In this document: in pieces, positions 57,878-64,000 of the stretch
Layout: each line of letters opens with the position of its first letter
Position numbering within the stretch: the stretch's first letter is position 1
DNA from: Allodiplogaster sudhausi
Taxonomy: Eukaryota; Nematoda; Chromadorea; Rhabditida; Diplogasteridae
Direction of reading: 5' to 3'
DNA length: 64,000 nucleotides
Assembly (NCBI GenBank): GCA_945643635.1
Contig: CALZFC010000001.1
Coordinates: 9,732,001 to 9,796,000 of the forward strand
Notes under the pieces: generated by a model
What the model was told of the DNA's origin: nothing
Seen by the model: the letters and a program-made list of their open reading frames with translations, nothing else
The model's database searches: none
Translations under genes and position numbers: made by a program

Positions 57878-59940
57878 ATGCCTGAAGCGACAACGTCTTC
57901 TCCGTTCGTTGCTGTCAGCTCTTTGACTGAGACTCTCGTCGGACTATACATCCATTGCGCGGCAGCCATCTCTCTCCCGCTTTCCGCTTTCATGCTCTAT
58001 GCTATCATCCGCCACACACCCAAGGAGTGTCATAACCTACGAAAGTTTATTCTTTATGTCCAGGTTTGTCATTCTTCTTGTTTATGTTCACATTATACCA
58101 ACCGGTTTAGCCTGAATGTTGGTTATATGAAGTCACACTTACAATATTTAAATAACAGGTGATGGCAACTCTCGTCGACTTTCACCTCGCCATTCTTTGC
58201 TGCCCATTTTTTCTCCTTCCGGTCAGTGTCCTAATCTATAAACAGTTTTCTTCTTCTTTAAACCAACAATCAGATTAATTCTTACATTTCGAAAACATAT
58301 TACCAACTTTGCCCACTAGTAAGTATAGCAGTCTCAGTATAAATCAAAGAATACGTTGTATTAATATCATCAAAAATGTAATTATTTTGTTTAATTCCTC
58401 CTGCAGGTGTTTGGCACGTATTGCACTGGAATTCTATGCCAATTTCACGTTGATGTTCATCTGCAAATTGCAAGCTTTTATTATATTTCTTTGCCTCGCA
58501 TTCTCGTTTCCTTATGATAATTATCATTTAATGCTCTCAAAATGATGCACAATATTTTGTAAACGAAAACTTTCTCGTTCAGATGGTGTTTGTCGTCATG
58601 CTGAGTATGATGGGAGCTGGGCTGATTTTTTGCACCTTCCACCAGCATCAAAGTGTCCTGCAACACTCTCATCCTCTCAAACTCGAAAAGGGAAACTCCT
58701 GAAAGGAATATCACTTTGTGAAAGAACTCTTTGTAACAGTAACTGCATACATACCTTTTAGCGGCCATACGCGCTTGCAATTCTTGGCATCTTTTTCTTT
58801 TACTCTATCGTTCCCGTACCAATATTGTTACTAGCTCGTCACGAAATGACAGATCCTCTTCCATATCTCGCAAAGGTTAGATTACTGGTTGAGTGAAAAA
58901 TAAGTATCTCTAAGAGTCAGAATGCTTCACAAGAAATCGCAAAAAAATTACTGCAAGCAGAATAGATCGGAAAATGATTATTCTCAAACTACACACCACT
59001 CATTAAGCACTACCCCGAGATGGTGCCTATTGTTCGGGCGGCACCGGCCGCGGTCATCCTGGATATTGACCATGACGGTGTCTCTTTCGGCATGATCATT
59101 AACTTCTACATTGCTGGGGTAAAAAAAGGAAGAAAAGAGAATGAAGACCCAGTAAAATACAGAAAAGGGTGCATTATTGATACATACTACATATGTAGCT
59201 GATACTCTGTTCATCCGTCTTCATCCTTGTGACCTCTGCGCATATTATGTACACGCTGCGCATGCCGACGGCAGGGACGAGCGAGCGGACGCGCCTCTTC
59301 CATCGTCGAATGACGCTCACTATCCTCTTTCAGGTTGTGGACGGGAGGGCGGAGCCTAATGATTAAAACCAGACCTGGAGCTATTTATAACAGCAACGAT
59401 TGCAGGCGGTTTTTCCGTCCATTTTAATCGTTATTCCCGTTATCGGATTTTCCGTATCGATTAACTTGAAAGCACGAATGACGGGTCAGTGTTTTCACGT
59501 TTTTCGATATGTCTACCTATAGACCTGTCAAATATGGTTCTAATTTTCCATTTTAGAACCGATTGAATAATGGCTATTTTTCTTATAAAATCAAAAGTCT
59601 CCTCACACAATTAGATAGCGAGTTATAAATCACCCGCAGAGTTCACATGGGTATTGACATGTGCAATCTCCTCCCATTCTCTGGTGAACTCAATTGTGCT
59701 TCTCTGGAGATTTCATGCTTACTCCAATGCGTTAAAGTTGGCATTGCTCTTGCATTTGTTGTTAATTGAACATTCAAAAGAGAAAGACAATGTATGGCTC
59801 GTTTATCTTTCAGATCTCTCATCCGGTCTGTGCAGAGGCGGCTTCTCCTAAATAGAAGCGTCATTTCCTTGACATCGTCAACAGCGCTGCCACCCACAAC
59901 GCCTAGTATTACGAGTCGTGGTAATGGAGTGTGTCATTAA
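57878..59940 (+). CDS. Chemoreceptor copy F, full length but exon-4 donor altered
   Basis: Exons: 57878-58063, 58159-58221, 58407-58469, 58583-58690, 58762-58875, 59008-59118, 59199-59333, 59406-59484, 59640-59736 and 59814-59940. All are open and in phase (about 365 aa). It is the most divergent member. TM1 is AAAISLPLSAFMLYAIIRHT. It also has TYCTGILCQFHVDVHLQ, FHQHQSVLQHSHPLKLEK, TSERTRLFHRRMTLTILFQ and a Ser/Thr-rich tail. Exon 3 ends in a GC donor (ATT|gcaagc). After exon 4 the sequence is AAG|ggaaac where paralogues have |gtcagt-type donors. No nearby GT keeps the frame, and reading on meets TGA after three codons. It may thus be a recent pseudogene or use a non-canonical site. Confidence 0.75.
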
Positions 59941-60311
59941 ATTGGCATTCGTGAGGCTGTGGATCGACGGCCTTTTCCTCATTTTAGCACCCTCATAATT
60001 GTGGAAATCTATTTGAATACATTGACTGACCGTAATCACATGTTATTACATTTGAGGTAATGATATGGTCATTTCCTCTAAATGTGCGTTCTGTCTTTCA
60101 CTCTTGTTATCTTAAATCTCTATATTTAGCATATGCATCGATTTTAAGAACAAAACGGTTTTGTCTTGATTCTATGTACGCTAAGTATACTTTTCTTTGT
60201 TTTTACACATTGGTTATCCCATTAACTGACTACGATAAATAAATAAGCAAATATGAATGAACTACACAAAATATTTTGAGGATTATTTTTTTTAAGATAT
60301 GTGCATACGTA
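59941..60311. other. 3' flank of copy F
   Basis: AT-rich; no gene or repeat family recognised. Confidence 0.5.
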
Positions 60312-60695
60312 CAGTACCGCCCACGAGCGAGGGGATACGGCTCGAGCGGCTCCGAGCCGCTCGAGCCGTTAAGAGCCGCGTTGAATCACACGTCAGAGAG
60401 TGGATATTTTGGCTTTATGTTACTTGTGCCATGCTCAGAAAACATTCCTCTGTCGATTCTGCTAGAAAAAAGCGTAATAAAATGCCGAAATAAAAATACA
60501 TTATTTCCGTAAATTCCTGATGACAAATATGGTGCTGCGTCCTAAAGTGTATGGTGCTTGGTGTAATTTATGATCACTTTGGCTACTTGCCATGTTTTCA
60601 GACAACGGAAATAAGTACAGCTCTGGCCTTTTTTCTTCTTCTGATATAAAATGCAGCAAAATATGGCCGTATCCCCTCGCTCGTGGGCGGTACTG
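60312..60695. mobile_element. 384-bp TIR MITE
   Basis: The ends CAGTACCGCCCACGAGCGAG... and their complement are identical over 29 bp. The left flank is TA, the right flank AA (one change). The left interior has a small palindrome of GAGCGGCTC/GAGCCGCTC units (60340-60375). The interior is non-coding. TA flank and CAGT terminus suggest a Tc1/mariner relative. Confidence 0.8.
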
Positions 60696-61508
60696 AACAT
60701 ATGCGTTGTTCAAAAGCGAGTCTTCCTAAAGCAGCCGTGCGCCAATTTTCATCAATTAATGAAAAACCACCTGCTCTTATGAGTACAGCACGATCTGCAA
60801 AGACGTTTTTTTCTCTCCAAAATTTGTCACTTTTTCGTTTGAGCAGAATATCTTACCTTATTGTTAGTTGAATGTGCATAAGGAACTTGTTCTCTTGGCA
60901 AACATAAGCAACCCTTTGAGGAAATTCTGTGTACGCGTGGCAGTCACCTCTTACACTCAGTCCAGTCTTCTCTCACAATCAGTGCTGCTGTTCAACACGG
61001 CACTTCTTGCTGATTCAGTATCTCTCCAAGCAGACCTGGCATACCCTCAGTGCCTTCTATTCCCACTGTCTAATTCTATCGATTCAGATCACTGTATCTT
61101 AATCTCCCCAATATTCCTTAACGAATCATGAAATAAGTAAGTTGTCACTTCTTCAAGAAGAGGATGAACTCTAACGAATTACTCCTCACAGCCTTGTTTT
61201 TTCTCCGAGATTTTTCATTCATTCGTAACGAAATGAAAACTTAATTGATAACTAGCGCCTACATCATTCACAGTATTTTTGAGAAAATCTGAACTGAAAG
61301 ATGAGAGGCAACATATAGTGAATAATGCTCGTAATCTTTATACATACATTCAAGAGGAGAGTAAGTGGTGGCAAGCTTGCATTTACGCATATTCCTGATG
61401 GTGAGCCGAATGCAAATAGTGACGTTCAAAGAATTATTAGTTTGCAGTTAATCAATAAAAAGAGTATGTATAGCTAGAATGATAGGTAAATACGAGTTAT
61501 TTTTGCAT
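60696..61508. other. Intergenic, nothing recognised
   Basis: Short open frames only, between the MITE and the 3' end of the DUF229 gene. Confidence 0.5.
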
Positions 61509-64000
61509 CTAGCCAGTCAATACACCAGTCGGCGTCGGGCTCGTGACTTCTACCGGAGCTGGTGGAGTCGAACTCGGAGTCGAACTGGTGCCGATGCCCG
61601 TTGTCGTTGTCATGTTAGCGCAGTAGCAGTAAGGGCGCAGGTCGTTTTGCTCAATGCAGTCGCCGGCTTTCTCGTACTCGTTCTGCCGCTGCATCGACGG
61701 CAGAGTGTGCTCGAACTCGCCGACTTCAGTCCCGCGGAGCAACGTCTGCAGATTGGATGCAATCGGAATGTGAAATGCATAAATAACTACAATTTATTAC
61801 CTTTTCTAGCAAAAAAAGATCAATATAAACCCATAAATGTCTTACAATTCGAACCTGGAATATTCCTCCACTAGGAAGAACTGCGAATTCGACTTCGTAC
61901 AAACCTTCAGTATTGTGTATCCGATGTAGAAATTCTACCTATGCACAACGAAGAGTAAGCATGTTTTCCTCAGGATTTGAGAGAGCGTCTCCACTGACCT
62001 TTGTCAAGTGTCAGTTCCAAACAGAATTCATGAATTTTGTTAGCTTTAATAATTTCGTTGAGCGCATGCACCGCCACCGTGCCAGCGTTCTCTTTTGTCG
62101 TTTCGTCCCTTCAATTTTTGAATTTCCATTTCATATCAACTTCCTGAATTTCATACTTGAGAGTTTAATAGTTTTAACATTGAATTTTGTTTAAATTTCT
62201 CTGTTTAAAAAAATTTAACAATTTTAAGACAAGAACTCTAAGAAGTCTGTTATAGAGCCTACGTGATTTCGGTCCGCTCGATCTCGCAGAGACAATACTG
62301 TGGCGGAATGGGCAGCGTGCGACAGTGCCGCTCGCCGGCCGGCAAGGGTCGGAGAAGTGAGCCGCCCCGGTCAGCCGGCACCGAATGGGTTGATTGCCAC
62401 TCGGTGAAGTTTGACAAAGGCGCATGCTGGGAAATGGTCATAATTTACATATATGCATGTAGGTTTAGCATAAAGCAATAAATAAGTGAATACATTTTAT
62501 TTCAAACGAAGGAAAAATAAAGAAAAAAATAAAAATATATAAGGTTTGGAGAAACTTTTAAACATTTGTAGATGTGCCAGGAGAGTTTGTAATGCCTAAC
62601 CTTGAGAATATCAACGAGAGTCGCGTAAGTGTCGAAATGCGTGACGAGCTGGCCTGCATTCCTGCGCATATTCCGCATCACACCGACATTCGAACGCATA
62701 GACCTTGATATTCGATAAAATCAAAAACAAAAAACTAGTAATTTCAAAGTGCAGTAGATTCAGAGATAAGTCGAACATTCTAAAGAAATATAATGGTAGA
62801 GTTCATACTTCGGCACCGAGATCCAAAGCATCGGATTGTTCACTTCGATCTTTCAGAGTTTCGTCTTGAGTTGCTGAAATTAAAGCTATTTCATGGAAGC
62901 TATCTTACATCGTATACGGTATTAAAAATAGCTAGAAGAAATTATTGATTTTGTTTGTCTGCTACTAATATTAATTTGAACGCTAAGAATATAGCTCAAA
63001 AATCTTTTCGCATAGCAGAAACCCTTCCATGACGTAGGCCGTGGCCGCCCATGAAGAAGAGAAAGGAATTGTCCAACTGCAATGTCAAAACATTAGGGTC
63101 TATTTTGAAGCAAGAACATAAATTCGCCTTCACTTTTCCGGTACCGTTTCATGGTTGTTCTCGAAGAAGTCGTAAAGGTATCCATCCGCATGGAAAGGCG
63201 TGTTGTAGCGAGTCTTTGTGCTCGAAGCGATTTTGGAAGGGTCTTCAAGATTATTTTGATCATTTTCTTCCTCCCTGGACAGAGCGCGGCTCGTTTCAAC
63301 AGTATAGTATCTCTATCACCAGGTTCGCCAACGCCATCGTTTCGAGCATACCCTAGCACAGCTCGCTGGATAGCGTGCGTGACGTTGCTCGTTCGAATCC
63401 GTTGGGAAGCATGCTTTTATTTACTTTGTTTACACTCACTGGCTATTTCGTGCAAGAAAAGAGAAAGAATGTCGCCTTAAATTTCACAAACTGTTGCCTA
63501 CCTCATGTAATGTGTTGTTGGCTGCTTGACGAATCCGCAGCAGCCGGGCCAGTTGAAGACGCCGGCCGCCCAGTCTTCGGCCATCATCGTCTTGTACCCG
63601 AACTGTATATATGAATGTATGTACTTATGTACGTACATATTATGTGGTTCTCTTCTTTTTTATCATATAGCGATGCCAATTCAGTTGTTTACAAGTCAAA
63701 AACTAAAAAAGCTTCATACATATGTGTATAATTTGTTTAACTCATGTTTGACCTCCTAAAACTCACAGCCTCGTAGTCCTTAATGATAAATGAGTCATTG
63801 TCGTGAAAGCGATGACAGAAGTTGAAGAGCGAGTAGTCGGGTTCGATGCTTTCGCCGCCGTAAATCTGACGATTAATCGGCGTTAGAAGCATATCTGAAA
63901 TTTTTTATATATATTTACAACCGATATAAGCATGTTAACATGTATTTATAGTTTAGGGAGTGTAACATAAAGTTGGAATGAAAATTGGGGATATGCTTTT
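61509..64000 (-). CDS. DUF229 sulfatase-like secreted protein (5' end beyond the window)
   Basis: Minus-strand exons, 5' to 3': ~63770-63893 ([31 protein letters not shown]); ~63510-63600 ([19 protein letters not shown]); ~63135-63240 ([26 protein letters not shown]); ~63010-63077 ([18 protein letters not shown]); ~62810-62850 ([13 protein letters not shown]); ~62600-62703 ([19 protein letters not shown]); 62266-62433 ([28 protein letters not shown]); 61999-62091 ([19 protein letters not shown]); 61855-61934 ([16 protein letters not shown]); and 61509-61745 (NDLRPYCYC, then a Thr/Pro tail, TAG). This is the domain order of nematode DUF229 proteins, an alkaline-phosphatase-fold, sulfatase-related extracellular family of unknown substrate. 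Several internal boundaries are approximate, and the phase between 62266 and 62091 was not resolved. Confidence 0.85.

Noticed and set aside
63355..63415. tRNA-like box A/box B (GCTCGCTGGATAGCG ... GTTCGAATCC)
   Set aside because: The spacing is too short for a full cloverleaf and no acceptor stem pairs. It may be a tRNA-derived remnant inside a DUF229 intron, but this is not supported well enough to list.
1..64000. CRISPR arrays, bacterial operons, rRNA genes
   Set aside because: None seen. The window is eukaryotic with spliced genes, and the tandem repeats are microsatellites or transposon subterminal repeats.

Overview
This is nuclear DNA of a nematode. The genes are intron-dense and belong to families typical of nematodes: 7TM chemoreceptors, a transthyretin-like protein, an acyltransferase-3/SGNH protein and DUF229 sulfatase-like proteins. 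One gene has a splice-acceptor-like AG one base before its ATG, as expected for spliced-leader trans-splicing. Many introns are 40-100 bp, and acceptors vary (CAG, TAG, AAG, GAG). The species cannot be read from the sequence. Function calls rest on reading motifs and splice phases by eye, because no database search was possible.

Layout, left half. 0.4-2.0 kb is a long palindromic TA-target element. 4.8-6.6 kb (-) is an intact phospholipid scramblase. 7.8-8.8 kb (-) is a dead LINE fragment. 9.3-13.5 kb (-) is an acyltransferase-3/SGNH membrane protein with an apparent 4-bp duplication frameshift, a MITE in one intron and a 112-bp palindrome over one splice donor. 15.5-18.3 kb (+) is a GT49 (LARGE/B4GAT1-like) glycosyltransferase with a LINE tail in an intron and a probable in-frame stop. 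19.1-20.6 kb (-) is the 5' end of a P-glycoprotein-type ABC gene joined at a GA microsatellite to the 3' end of a DUF229 gene. 23.0-24.1 kb is a second palindromic element. 28.8-29.7 kb (+) is a transthyretin-like gene.

Layout, right half. 31.2-36.3 kb is the most notable feature: a complete Kolobok-type DNA transposon flanked by TTAA. It holds an 11-exon THAP-plus-DDE transposase that splices in frame to 722 codons and a second gene for a P2X7-ballast-like cysteine-rich protein. Its right end lies 10 bp before the start codon of the first member of a tandem array of srh/sri-like chemoreceptors (36.3-59.9 kb, all +). Of the members (A, B, C, D, D', E, F) only C reads intact (379 aa). The others carry stops, frameshifts, truncations or a lost splice donor, and a detached relic lies at 22.5 kb. 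The array is full of transposons: a 3.6-kb TIR element with a perfect 8-bp target duplication inside B, nested TTAA and hAT-like elements in intron 1 of C, and a palindromic element between C and D. The window ends in a DUF229 gene (-) whose 5' end lies beyond position 64000. The DUF229 fragment at 19 kb is a paralogue of it.

Overall the window shows a fast-evolving chemoreceptor cluster eroded by TTAA-, TA- and 8-bp-target transposons, with an apparently intact autonomous TTAA element beside its own short derivatives.
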